Positions 1 to 8,464 of a stretch of DNA of 64,000 bases are shown here, in pieces (the first letter of the stretch is position 1; each line of letters begins with the position of its first letter). The notes below the pieces were generated by a model, which searched no databases, was not told the origin of the DNA, and saw only the letters and a list, made by a program, of their open reading frames with translations. Source of the DNA: Fen731 sp964481885 (GTDB lineage: Bacteria; Actinomycetota; Humimicrobiia; Humimicrobiales; Humimicrobiaceae); the NCBI GenBank assembly GCA_964481885.1, contig CAYZUS010000003.1, positions 42,058 through 106,057 of the forward strand. The letters are read 5' to 3'. Made by a program: the position numbers and the translations under genes.

Positions 1-1223
1 TGGAACCCCAAACCGGTTATATAAGGGCAATGGTTGGCGGAAAAGACTTTGGGAATTTAAAGTTTAACCTTGCCACTCAGGCAAAAAGGCAGCCTGGTTC
101 AACCTTTAAGGTGTTTGCGCTTATAGCGGCGCTTGAGCAGGGCATAAGCCCTTATATGACTTTTAATCCTAACGGAACAATCATGTATGATATCGTGGGC
201 AGCGAGCCCTGGCTGATATCAAATTACAGCGGTGAATCTTACGAAACAAGTGAAATGACTGTTATAGACGCAACTGTAAGTTCGGTAAATGATGTATATG
301 CACAGCTTATCATGAAGATAGGCGGCTACATTGTTTCAAAGATAGCAAACGATATGGGCATTGAGACACCTCTTGAGGGATTCCCTGCAATAGGGCTTGG
401 CGGATTAACAACCGGAGTTTCTCCTCTCGAAGTTTGCACTGCTTTTTCCACTATTGCAGATTACGGAGTTAAGCATCAGCCTATAGCTATTTTAAAAGTC
501 ACAGATAAGGATGGCACGATAATTGATGAATTCGCAACTGAGAGTACTCAGGCTATATCTGCGATAACAGCTTACAGGGCAATAGAGATAATGAAACAGG
601 TCGTTCAGCGTGGGACAGGCACGCGTTCAAGGCTTGCAGACAGGCCTTCTGCAGGAAAAACCGGAACCACCCAGGAAGCAGAAAATGCCTGGTTTACAGG
701 GTTTACCACAAATCTTGTCGCATGCGTATGGATGGGATACCCTGAGATGAATAAGAAAATGACAGTGATACACGATCAACGTGTACAGGGCGGCGCCCAG
801 CCTGCCATGATCTGGAAGCTCTTTATGGAAAGAGCAACAATTAACCTACCTGTAGAGGATTTTGTCAGACCGGCAGAAGACAAGATAAGTATCCAGGTAA
901 CCACAAACCCTGAAACAGGGGAAGTAATGATTCCTAACAGGTTTACACCTGTCGAGCAGATATCGATAGTAGAGGTACGTTATGGAAATGAACCCACTGT
1001 GCAGGCTCCCATAATGCCTGAATTTCTGCCTATCCTGCCCAACGTGACAAACCTTCCGATTGCGGAGGCAAACAATATTCTTTTCCAGGCAGGATACACA
1101 CACGTTGAATTCATAAAAGAGAAATTTGACGGGGTTCCCCCGGGTTATACGCACAGGCAGGATCCCTCATTTGATCTTCCCATTGAGAGGATAAGAATGA
1201 TAAAGGTCTGGTATAATCCTTAA
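1..1223 (+). CDS. Class A penicillin-binding protein, 3' part (5' end outside window)
   Basis: The reading frame is open from base 3, before the first ATG at 30, so the gene is cut by the window edge. It encodes the transpeptidase part of a bifunctional peptidoglycan synthase. All three penicillin-binding motifs are visible: GSTFK (active-site Ser), SVN, and KTGTT. The C-terminal ~70 residues (from LPNVTNLPIAEAN) form one PASTA domain, as often seen in monoderm PBPs. The N-terminal transmembrane helix and glycosyltransferase domain must lie upstream. It would act outside the membrane, cross-linking peptidoglycan. Confidence 0.93.
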   Translation, partial: EPQTGYIRAMVGGKDFGNLKFNLATQAKRQPGSTFKVFALIAALEQGISPYMTFNPNGTIMYDIVGSEPWLISNYSGESYETSEMTVIDATVSSVNDVYAQLIMKIGGYIVSKIANDMGIETPLEGFPAIGLGGLTTGVSPLEVCTAFSTIADYGVKHQPIAILKVTDKDGTIIDEFATESTQAISAITAYRAIEIMKQVVQRGTGTRSRLADRPSAGKTGTTQEAENAWFTGFTTNLVACVWMGYPEMNKKMTVIHDQRVQGGAQPAMIWKLFMERATINLPVEDFVRPAEDKISIQVTTNPETGEVMIPNRFTPVEQISIVEVRYGNEPTVQAPIMPEFLPILPNVTNLPIAEANNILFQAGYTHVEFIKEKFDGVPPGYTHRQDPSFDLPIERIRMIKVWYNP

Positions 1224-1364
1224 ACCTTATTTGGTTAAAATTTCCTGATAAATCTGCCTTTTAAATGCTCTGAATTATTTAACAGCGTCCCACTATTATA
1301 GGTTCGAATTGCGCCAACAGGAAAACAATACAACCTAACAGATAAAGCTCATCAGATATTAAGT

Positions 1365-4052
1365 TTAATAACCTCTTTTTTTAGGCCTTATATACAGGAA
1401 ATATACAAATAAAACAATAATTGCTATTGCCAGTAATGCTGCGCCAATTATGATCCAGATAAAATATTGAGCAGAGGGCGGAATTACTGATACATCAAAC
1501 GAGACAGAATCAGTCGAATTTCCATCAACAATAACCGGAATGACGATCCTGTAATTGCCGCTTTGAACCTTGTCTTCAAGTTCTATCGCAAGGACTATAC
1601 TGCTCTCCGAGCCGGCATCGAGTGTCTTGTTGCCATTTATCTTAACTGATTTTATTATCCTGTTGTCAGCTTCTTTGGTATTATACTTCAGCAAATCAAT
1701 AGCAATCTGTTTTGCTAAAGCAGCCTTTGACACTACTTTAAAGTTTGCCTGGGCACTTGTGGCATTTTCTTCAAACGCAACAATTCCATCCGGTTTGGAA
1801 ATTGAAAGCTCTCTGGCAAAAACAGTTTCAGAAAAAACAGGAACAGACTGGCCCGTTTTAGTCTTGTAATCTGCAGTAATCTTTAATTTATACTGGCCCA
1901 TAAGACCAGACCCTGGAAGTATTATCGAAGCTACCCCGTCTGCAGCTTTCAAATCCCCACTTGCAGCATTGCCGTCATCTGCCAGAACGCCGTTGCTTTC
2001 GATACCATCCGGCGATGTAACAGAATATTTAAACTCAGCAGGGTTGTTGTCTTCAAAGTTTGCTCTTATCGTAGTGCTGCCTGTAACAAACAGATTGTTT
2101 TCAACCACAATCTTTAAACTCTGCGCCTTGGAAAGATAGAACCCTGTTTTTATTGCAGTGCATGCCGGAACAGTCATCAAGGAAGCGTCTCTTATAAAAA
2201 ACTCCAGTTCATAGAATCCTTCGAGTGTTGTGTTCTGGAGAGCGGCGCTGTAGACTCCGTCACCACCTGACTTATCTGCACCCTCGCCATTATCCAGAAG
2301 TACAAGTTCAGAAGCCTTGTCTCCGTTGGGCCTTGCAAGACTAAACGTCAGTTTGTAATTCTCAGGGTTAAGTTCCTGGTCCGTTTTTTCACTCTTATCA
2401 AGCTTTACTTCTACTGTCATGGGCCTATCCAGATTATAATTATCCTCTGAAGGCTCAAGCACCGTGATTTTTCCCGGAAACTCAACAAATTCAAGGGTTA
2501 CGCTTTTACCGGCAACCGAACCGGTAGGAATATGGCTGATCTGGAAGTTAAAAGTATGGTTTCCTTTCAGATCCTGCCCTTCAAAGTTACCTGTAAACTG
2601 CCCGTCACCTGCTATAGTGTCTGCTTTGCTGCCATCATCAGTCAAATCAGCAGTTGCAGAAACGGCTCCGGAAGGGTCAAGGACATTTGCAGATATTTTA
2701 AAATCGCCGGTAAATTCTTTAAGCTCTCCAGCACTGTTTTTTAAGATATCAAGTTTTAAAAGCAGTTTTGCATCAGAAGTATAGACTGAATATTGAGGAT
2801 CCGAAATAAAAGCATCTGCTATATCATAGACAAATATTGCATCGCCACTTATTTTGTATGCCCAATCCCCTTCCTGGGGAGATATCACCTTTCCTATTTT
2901 AAACAAAGCCTCTTCAGTATAATCATCAAATGACGCCATGTCTCCTGAAGGTGTCGTAAGCATTATCTGGGGGACGGTATTGAAGTTATTTTGAAGGGCA
3001 ATAACTATCATGTCTTTTATATAAGTGCCCACCGGAATTGAACTGCTTAAATCCGTTGAGTCTGGCTGCTCCTGTATTTTTATAAACCTGCTGGTTAAGT
3101 TTTTTAATATTTCAATAAAGGCTGACCTTATGTCTTTGGCTTCTTTTGCCTGCCAGCTTATTCCTCCGGTAATTGAAGCAATTTGCTCCAGCAAACTTGT
3201 ATCTGCCTCCTGAGTAAATGCAATGGGATAAATTGCAATTTCAGCATTACCATATTTATAACATAAGTCCTTAAGTTCGCTCTTATAATTCTCAAGAGTA
3301 CCATCCTGTGCCGAGGAAGTATCCAGGTTTTCCAGGGTTGAAGAATCCTGGGAATCTTTGCTGACGGCGGCAGAACCATCCATAAAATTTATATTATCAC
3401 TGCCTTCTGCATTTTCACTTTTAATACTGCTGTTATTCTTAACCGGCTCATCCTTAACCGGACGTCCCGGGCCATCCTGAGCAGTTGTATCAGTGGTAGT
3501 TTCCCTTGGGGGTTTTTGCTCTTCCTGTGTCGTTGCCGGTATATCATCAACAGTGAGTGAACCGTCGGTCAGAAAAATGACAACTGTTTTCTTTTTTGTC
3601 TCCCTTGAATCCAGCATCTGTTTTATTTTATCAAGCGCACCTTTCATGTCAGTGATACTCTGGTTACTCGTTATCTTGCTTATTGCAGCGCTTATGCTTT
3701 TTTCATTGCCGCTGATTTCAGTCAATTGCTGGTAGATATTTACTGTCTCACCAAAGCCTGAAACAAGCACCCTGCTCCCGGGATTCATTGTCTCAGCAAG
3801 GTAAACAAACAATTTGGCTGCATCAATGCGCCTGTTTGCAGAATCGTTTCTTTTCATGCTTCCTGATTCATCAATGACAAGCACATAGTCATAGCTTAAA
3901 ACAGCATCAGAAACGGCACTTTCGCCTGCCAGGTCATGCAGTCTGCCTGTTATTAAAGGATACATTTGAAAAGTAAAAACGAGGGCAAGAAGTGTCAGGC
4001 CTGCAAATAAATATTTTAGCAAAAAAAAGAACTTGTTATTTTTTCTTTTCAT
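1365..4052 (-). CDS. Large membrane-anchored VWA-domain protein
   Basis: This 895-residue protein has an N-terminal hydrophobic helix (about 10-32) and a C-terminal membrane helix (about 865-887) followed by a basic tail RPKKRGY. The bulk is therefore expected outside the cell. A von Willebrand A domain starts near residue 55 with an intact MIDAS motif DESGS (61-65) and a later FLTDGS strand. A Ser/Thr/Asp-rich linker interrupts the VWA fold (about 170-255). Several Ig-like or beta-sandwich repeats follow, with recurring patterns such as ADDGNAASGD and LDNGEGADKSGGDG. The family typically mediates metal-dependent adhesion or complex assembly. The substrate cannot be told from sequence. Confidence 0.8.
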   Translation of the reverse strand: MKRKNNKFFFLLKYLFAGLTLLALVFTFQMYPLITGRLHDLAGESAVSDAVLSYDYVLVIDESGSMKRNDSANRRIDAAKLFVYLAETMNPGSRVLVSGFGETVNIYQQLTEISGNEKSISAAISKITSNQSITDMKGALDKIKQMLDSRETKKKTVVIFLTDGSLTVDDIPATTQEEQKPPRETTTDTTAQDGPGRPVKDEPVKNNSSIKSENAEGSDNINFMDGSAAVSKDSQDSSTLENLDTSSAQDGTLENYKSELKDLCYKYGNAEIAIYPIAFTQEADTSLLEQIASITGGISWQAKEAKDIRSAFIEILKNLTSRFIKIQEQPDSTDLSSSIPVGTYIKDMIVIALQNNFNTVPQIMLTTPSGDMASFDDYTEEALFKIGKVISPQEGDWAYKISGDAIFVYDIADAFISDPQYSVYTSDAKLLLKLDILKNSAGELKEFTGDFKISANVLDPSGAVSATADLTDDGSKADTIAGDGQFTGNFEGQDLKGNHTFNFQISHIPTGSVAGKSVTLEFVEFPGKITVLEPSEDNYNLDRPMTVEVKLDKSEKTDQELNPENYKLTFSLARPNGDKASELVLLDNGEGADKSGGDGVYSAALQNTTLEGFYELEFFIRDASLMTVPACTAIKTGFYLSKAQSLKIVVENNLFVTGSTTIRANFEDNNPAEFKYSVTSPDGIESNGVLADDGNAASGDLKAADGVASIILPGSGLMGQYKLKITADYKTKTGQSVPVFSETVFARELSISKPDGIVAFEENATSAQANFKVVSKAALAKQIAIDLLKYNTKEADNRIIKSVKINGNKTLDAGSESSIVLAIELEDKVQSGNYRIVIPVIVDGNSTDSVSFDVSVIPPSAQYFIWIIIGAALLAIAIIVLFVYFLYIRPKKRGY

Positions 4053-4293
4053 TTTTTTGTTTGTTTTGTTTGGTTTATATTGATTTATTGTTTGGTTTAT
4101 AATAATTTTATTTAGTTTGTTTGTACTAATTTATGGCCGGTTTATGCTAATTTATTATTAGCTGATGGTTTGCCTCTGCTTTATGATTTGTTTCTACTTG
4201 TTTCTTGTCAATTATTAGTCTGTTTTTGCTCTGATTATGCTCTGATTATGCTGAGTTTTTATGGATTTTTAATTTGCTTACAGACTTAACTTT
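4053..4293. other. Low-complexity T/G-rich intergenic stretch
   Basis: This spacer between two minus-strand genes is strongly T/G biased on the plus strand, with repeated gtttgtttt and ggtttat words and a tandem 11-mer, gctctgattat, near 4228-4249. I see no ORF or clear terminator. It may contain the promoter of the VWA gene. Confidence 0.4.
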
Positions 4294-5292
4294 TTAAAAA
4301 TATCTTATAGGAATATCACAAGGTGAAACCAGCAGCCTTTTGTGCTCTTCGTTGAGTCTTAAGATACTTACAGAACACCCTTCCATATCAAGTGACGTGC
4401 AGAAATTATTTACGTAAGTCTTGAAAATTTTAATTTTTCTGTTTTTTATTAATGTATGCGCTATGCCTGCGGCAATATATAGCTCGCTTATTGGTGTGCC
4501 TCCAAGTCCGTTTATCATGATTGCCACTTCATCTCCCGAAATAAAAGGCAGGTCCTCGAGAACTGCGTCAGTGATGATTTTCATAATCTCATCGGCAGGC
4601 ATAAACTTTAACCTCTGCCTTCCTGGTTCACCGTGAAGGCCCACGCCAAGCTCCAGGTCATCATCCCCAAGTTCAAATGTTGGAGAGCCCTTCGCAGGAG
4701 TTGTGCAGGATTTAAGTGCAAAGCCCATTGTCCTTACATTATCATTTAACTGCATGGCAAGTTTTTTAAGGCTTGAAAGATCTGCCCCTTCTTCCTGGGA
4801 TTTGGCTCCTACAATTTTGTAGACAAACATGGCGCCGGCAACTCCACGCCTTCCGGCGGTCCAGGTGCTGTCTTTTACGGCCACGTCGTCATTTATTATA
4901 ACCGTGTCAACATCAGGCCCGCCCTCAAATGCAAGCATCTCGCTGGCCATCTCAAAATTGGCCCTGTCGCCGGTATAGTTTTTTACAAGAAACAGTACTC
5001 CTCTTCCCCGGTCAACAAGCCTCGCGGCATCCACAATGGCATCGAGAGTGGGAGCTGCAAAAACAGGCCCTGCGCATGCAGCATCAAGCATTCCTCTGCC
5101 AACATAAAAAGCCTGGTCGGGTTCGTGCCCGCTCCCTGAACCTGAGATTATGGCGACCTTATTTAAATACGGGTCCTTCCTGTAGACTATTCTTTTATCA
5201 TAAAGCACCCCGATTTTTTCAGGATTTGAAAGTTCCAGGCCTCTAAGCATTTCACAAACAAAATCGTCGGGTTTATTTATTATCTTTTTCAT
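4294..5292 (-). CDS. dhaK: Dihydroxyacetone kinase, DhaK subunit
   Basis: This 332-residue protein is the substrate-binding subunit of dihydroxyacetone kinase. GSGSGHEP places His56, KNYTGD places Asp109, and VGLHGEPG places His220. These match the two catalytic residues and the covalent hemiaminal histidine of the family. The start ATG shares one base with the dhaL stop (TAATG), so the two are translationally coupled. No DhaM phosphocarrier is present in the window, so the phosphoryl donor is unknown. It presumably makes dihydroxyacetone phosphate or phosphorylates a related short ketose. Confidence 0.92.
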   Translation of the reverse strand: MKKIINKPDDFVCEMLRGLELSNPEKIGVLYDKRIVYRKDPYLNKVAIISGSGSGHEPDQAFYVGRGMLDAACAGPVFAAPTLDAIVDAARLVDRGRGVLFLVKNYTGDRANFEMASEMLAFEGGPDVDTVIINDDVAVKDSTWTAGRRGVAGAMFVYKIVGAKSQEEGADLSSLKKLAMQLNDNVRTMGFALKSCTTPAKGSPTFELGDDDLELGVGLHGEPGRQRLKFMPADEIMKIITDAVLEDLPFISGDEVAIMINGLGGTPISELYIAAGIAHTLIKNRKIKIFKTYVNNFCTSLDMEGCSVSILRLNEEHKRLLVSPCDIPIRYF

Positions 5293-5933
5293 TAATTGAA
5301 CCTCCTGTAAGCTTCAAGGGCTCCCTCAAATATAAGCACTATCACAAGTGAGCCGGGGTCCCTGTTACCCCTGCTTCTTTCCCCGACATAGGATGCCCGC
5401 CCTTTCCTTGCAACCATGTCTATCGTCCGGTCGGAACCCTCTTTTGCTGCTGCATATGCGCCCTCAAGAAGCTGCAGAGTTGTGACCTGCCCGGTTTCGT
5501 ATAATGCCTGAATGGTTGCAATGGCAGGTTCCAGCGAATCGACCAGGGTCTTGTCATTGATTTGGGTATTTCCGCCCCTTCTTTTAATAACACCGAGTGC
5601 CATATTTAAAGCTTTTATCCAGTCTGCCGGCTGTGGATCTCTATTATCACCGATGCTTTTGCCTGTCTCGATAAAACCTGTTCCAAGCATTGCCCCGGAC
5701 GTGCCCCCAATGGTATAGGCAAGGGTAAATCCCACTTTTTTAAGCATGTCCCCCACTTCAAGTCCACTCAGCTCGCCGCCTGCCTTTAGAACAGCTTCAA
5801 ATCCCCTCCTGATTCCGGAGCCACAGTCAGCATCACCCATTGAATCCAGTTCTGTAAGAATTTTTTCTGCATCTATCAGTTTTTTACTGATTAAATCTAT
5901 TACACCGGCTAAAACATCTTTTTGTGTGGTCAT
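5292..5933 (-). CDS. dhaL: Dihydroxyacetone kinase, DhaL (nucleotide-binding) subunit
   Basis: This 213-residue all-helical subunit binds the nucleotide and two Mg ions. The Asp cluster is visible as LDSMGDADCG (Asp30, Asp34, Asp36). It is one residue shorter than the usual D-x4-D-x-D spacing. GGTSGAMLGTGF and a C-terminal RGNRDPGS segment are typical DhaL features. The gene is first in the dhaL-dhaK pair and overlaps dhaK by one base. Gene order L then K is the reverse of many loci. DhaM is absent here. Confidence 0.9.
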   Translation of the reverse strand: MTTQKDVLAGVIDLISKKLIDAEKILTELDSMGDADCGSGIRRGFEAVLKAGGELSGLEVGDMLKKVGFTLAYTIGGTSGAMLGTGFIETGKSIGDNRDPQPADWIKALNMALGVIKRRGGNTQINDKTLVDSLEPAIATIQALYETGQVTTLQLLEGAYAAAKEGSDRTIDMVARKGRASYVGERSRGNRDPGSLVIVLIFEGALEAYRRFN

Positions 5934-6087
5934 TGGCGCCTTTTCTTCTTTAAAAAAATTTATTGAAATTGTATTGAAATTATATCTGGTTTGTGTAAAT
6001 TTTAATTTTTATTTAATGTAAAATCAATTTATAATTTATTATAGTTTAAGAGCTTATACTCAAAATAAAATATATATTCAAAATAAC

Positions 6088-7584
6088 ATGACAGACCATA
6101 TAAATATCACTTCAGAAAAACAACAAGAGTCCGCTGTCCGTGTAAGGTTTGCGCCAAGCCCAACAGGATATCTTCACATTGGCAGTGCAAGAACTGCCTT
6201 GTTTAACTGGCTTGTTGCAAAAAAAAGCGGTGGCACTTTTATAGTAAGAATAGAAGATACTGATGTTGGAAGGCATATGGAAGAAACAATCAGCCTTATA
6301 ATGGACAGCTTGAAATGGCTTGGCATTGCCTGGGATGAAGGTCCTGATGTCGGCGGCAGGTTTGCTCCATACAGACAGTCTGAAAGGACATCAATATATA
6401 ATGCATATGCCGAAAAACTTGTTTCTGCAAAAAAAGCATACCGATGCTTTTGCAGCACGGAAAAACTTGATGAAAGAAGAAAAAAGCTTGCAGAAGAAAA
6501 TCTTTACTTTAAGTATGACAGAGATTGCCTGAGCCTTGATGAAGATAAAGTCCTGAAAAATATAAAAGATGGCCTGCCGTACGCAATCAGGCTTAAGGTA
6601 CCCGAAGACAAAGACATTATCTTTAACGATACAGTCTATGGCGAAATAAAAGTAAACAGCAATATTCTTGAAGACTTTATAATAATAAGGTCAAATGGCC
6701 AGCCGACATATAATTTTTCTGCATCAGTTGATGATATCCTGATGGAAATCACAAATGTAATAAGAGGTGAGGACCATCTCTCAAATACTCCCAAGCAAAT
6801 CCTTGTCTATGAGGCACTGGGGGAAAACATCCCTGTATTTACCCATTTACCGATGATTCTTGGTGCTGATGGCTCCAAGCTCAGTAAGAGGCACGGCTCA
6901 ATTTCAATAGAGGCATACCGGGATGAAGGTTTTCTGCCGGAAGCTATAAATAACTATCTTGCACTTCTGGGCTGGGCTTACGATGAAAAAACAACCGTGT
7001 TTTCGACTGAAGAGCTTACTGACAAGTTCAGCATTGAAGCAATAAATAAGAAACCTTCAAAGTTTGACTATGAGAAACTTCTCTGGCTCAATGCTTTTTA
7101 TCTTAGAGGCAAAGATGACAGCTTTATTGAAGCTCTTTTACATGAAAATCTTAAAACAATCGGAGTGCCGGCTAGTGAGTTAAATTCAAAGCTTTCAAAA
7201 ATAATCCCTCTTATAAAGGAAAGGATAAAAACCACAAGCCAGGCAGGAGAGATTGTCCGGCCATTTTTCTTTGATATCATTTATCCGGATGAAATTAAAG
7301 AGTACTTCACCGGCAAGGCAGATGAAACCAGGATAATAGCTGAAGCTGCAATCGCAGCAATTACACAAATCAAAGAGTTTACTGTCACTAATATTGAAAT
7401 CTGTTTACGGGCCCTGGCAGTAGAATCAAATATCAGTTTTAAAAAATATGCTGAAACAATCAGGGCAGCGATCTGGGGCTCAAAGGTCAGCCCACCTCTT
7501 TTTGAGACTATTGAAGTACTTGGCATGAAAACAACAATTAAAAGATTAAGTCTCTTTAAAAGCGCACTAATTGGGTCTTTTTAA
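6088..7584 (+). CDS. gltX: Glutamyl-tRNA synthetase
   Basis: This 498-residue class I aminoacyl-tRNA synthetase charges tRNA-Glu. FAPSPTGYLHIG carries the HIGH motif and GSKLSKRHG carries the KMSKS motif. A CFC...YDRDC zinc-binding arrangement lies near residues 122-148. The length is normal for the family. It is divergent from dhaLK with a 154-bp AT-rich spacer. Because the organism also has tRNA-Gln, this may be a non-discriminating enzyme that also charges tRNA-Gln, but that cannot be decided from motifs alone. Confidence 0.95.
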   Translation: MTDHINITSEKQQESAVRVRFAPSPTGYLHIGSARTALFNWLVAKKSGGTFIVRIEDTDVGRHMEETISLIMDSLKWLGIAWDEGPDVGGRFAPYRQSERTSIYNAYAEKLVSAKKAYRCFCSTEKLDERRKKLAEENLYFKYDRDCLSLDEDKVLKNIKDGLPYAIRLKVPEDKDIIFNDTVYGEIKVNSNILEDFIIIRSNGQPTYNFSASVDDILMEITNVIRGEDHLSNTPKQILVYEALGENIPVFTHLPMILGADGSKLSKRHGSISIEAYRDEGFLPEAINNYLALLGWAYDEKTTVFSTEELTDKFSIEAINKKPSKFDYEKLLWLNAFYLRGKDDSFIEALLHENLKTIGVPASELNSKLSKIIPLIKERIKTTSQAGEIVRPFFFDIIYPDEIKEYFTGKADETRIIAEAAIAAITQIKEFTVTNIEICLRALAVESNISFKKYAETIRAAIWGSKVSPPLFETIEVLGMKTTIKRLSLFKSALIGSF

Positions 7585-7762
7585 AAGGATATTAAGCAAG
7601 CCTGTTAAAAAGGCCATCAATTGGGTCTTTTTTAAAAAGTGTGCCAACTGAATTTTTTTAATTTCCAGTCAAAACAAATGTAATTAATATAAGGGTTTGG
7701 AGCTTAGTTCAGGGCCGCTGTGGTAAATTTAAGCTTTTTTTTACTTCTAAATTCTAAAACCT

Positions 7763-7787
7763 GGTTCGAATCCTCTCTCCCCAGCCA
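7763..7787 (+). repeat. tRNA-Gln 3'-end-like repeat, copy A (decayed tRNA fragment)
   Basis: These 25 bases match the 3' end of the tRNA-Gln gene at 21087-21111 at 24 of 25 positions (T-loop, acceptor 3' strand and CCA). Upstream there is only a D-arm-like trace (gcttagttc near 7702) and no matching 5' acceptor strand, so this is not a functional tRNA. It lies just before hicBA. Related copies are at 8337, 9397 and 21765. Confidence 0.7.
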
Positions 7788-7815
7788 GTCTTCATTTTTT
7801 AAAAATCCTTGATTA

Positions 7816-7824
7816 TGATATAAT
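7816..7824 (+). promoter_or_regulatory. Extended -10 promoter of hicBA
   Basis: TGaTATAAT is a perfect extended -10 element (TG-N-TATAAT) 49 bp before the hicB start. There is no convincing -35 hexamer. Confidence 0.45.
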
Positions 7825-7872
7825 TTCTACAAATTGATTATTGGAAATATTTTTATTCAGGAGATTTTTTAT

Positions 7873-8076
7873 ATGAAATTAAAGGTATGTTTTGAATCAA
7901 GCAAAGATGGTGGCTATACTGTGTATGTCCCATCTTTACCTGGTTGTATTAGTGAAGGTGATTCAATAGAAGAAGCAACAAATAATATTAAAGAAGCAAT
8001 AGAGCTTTATTTAATTCCGGTTGAAGATGACATTATTGCTGATGAAAATGTATGTGTTAAAGAGATCGCCATATGA
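7873..8076 (+). CDS. hicB: HicB-like antitoxin
   Basis: This 67-residue HicB-family antitoxin has the partial RNase-H-like fold and presumably neutralises HicA. The motif GGYTVYVPSLPGC with a following EEA-N-KEAIELYL helix is diagnostic. I start it at ATG 7873, after AGGAG at 7859-7863 (9-nt spacing). An upstream ATG at 7834 would add 13 residues and has no ribosome binding site. There is no extra DNA-binding domain, so it is the short HicB form. The stop overlaps the hicA start as ATGA. Confidence 0.88.
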   Translation: MKLKVCFESSKDGGYTVYVPSLPGCISEGDSIEEATNNIKEAIELYLIPVEDDIIADENVCVKEIAI

Positions 8077-8300
8077 CAAAAGTTCCGAATCTGTCTTATG
8101 TTAAGGTAATAAAAGCTCTTCAAAAAGCCGGTTGGATAGTAATTAGACAAAAAGGCAGCCATGTAAGACTTCAGAAGAGACATAATGAAGAAATTTTAAA
8201 AATAACCATCCCGGCACATATTCCAATAAAAAGATCTACTCTTTCCCATATCATAAAACAAGCGAAAATTACTCTTGAGGATTTTTTAAAATTGCTTTAA
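8073..8300 (+). CDS. hicA: HicA toxin, mRNA interferase
   Basis: This 75-residue HicA has the dsRBD-like fold. The catalytic histidine is His30 in QKGSHVRL, and the C-terminal IPIKRSTLSHIIKQAKI segment is typical. It probably cleaves mRNA when free. It overlaps hicB by 4 bases (ATGA). The order here is antitoxin first. The pair sits between repeat copies A and B. Confidence 0.9.
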   Translation: MTKVPNLSYVKVIKALQKAGWIVIRQKGSHVRLQKRHNEEILKITIPAHIPIKRSTLSHIIKQAKITLEDFLKLL

Positions 8301-8336
8301 AGTGCCTTCTTAGATTAATTATTTCGATTAAAAAAA

Positions 8337-8366
8337 GGTTCGAAATTTCACACCTCTCCCCAGCCA
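8337..8366 (+). repeat. tRNA 3'-end-like repeat, copy B
   Basis: The 30-base core begins ggttcgaaatttcac and ends ctccccagcca. It is nearly identical to copy C at 9397 (29 of 30) and related to copy D at 21765. The preceding ~35 bases (cttcttagatt...) also resemble those before C. The end resembles a tRNA acceptor with CCA, but the T-stem cannot pair. It separates hicBA from the abi gene. Confidence 0.7.
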
Positions 8367-8375
8367 TAGTAAATA

Positions 8376-8403
8376 TTGACACATTTGAGCTTTTAGTTAT
8401 AAT
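8376..8403 (+). promoter_or_regulatory. Consensus sigma-A promoter before the abi gene
   Basis: TTGACA at 8376-8381 and TATAAT at 8398-8403 are both perfect consensus hexamers with a 16-bp spacer. Predicted transcription start is near 8410. It begins 10 bp after repeat copy B. Confidence 0.8.
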
Positions 8404-8409
8404 AACAAT

Positions 8410-8464
8410 TAACAGATCCCAGGACGCCTCTTTACAATGCGGACCAGCCTGGGACAATTTTTTT
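8410..8464 (+). ncRNA. Candidate short structured RNA or attenuator overlapping the abi start
   Basis: Downstream of the consensus promoter, TCCCAGG (8417-8423) pairs perfectly with CCTGGGA (8448-8454). A nested CGC (8425-8427) can pair with GCG (8439-8441). Seven T residues follow at 8458-8464. This is the layout of an intrinsic terminator ending a ~55-nt RNA. It covers the annotated ATG at 8437, so it could be a stand-alone RNA, an attenuator, or a structure hiding the start codon. AbiF-type proteins have recently been reported to work with an adjacent ncRNA antitoxin (from memory, unchecked), which makes this position notable. Transcription is not shown. Confidence 0.45.

Noticed and set aside
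1300..1320. A ggttcgaattgcgcc word resembling a tRNA T-arm between the PBP and VWA genes
   Set aside because: Only the T-loop word matches; there is no acceptor, CCA or flank similarity to copies A-D.
7697..7787. Possible complete tRNA ending at copy A
   Set aside because: The T-arm and CCA end look right, but no 5' acceptor strand (ggggaga) exists and the T-stem does not pair. I treat it as a decayed fragment.
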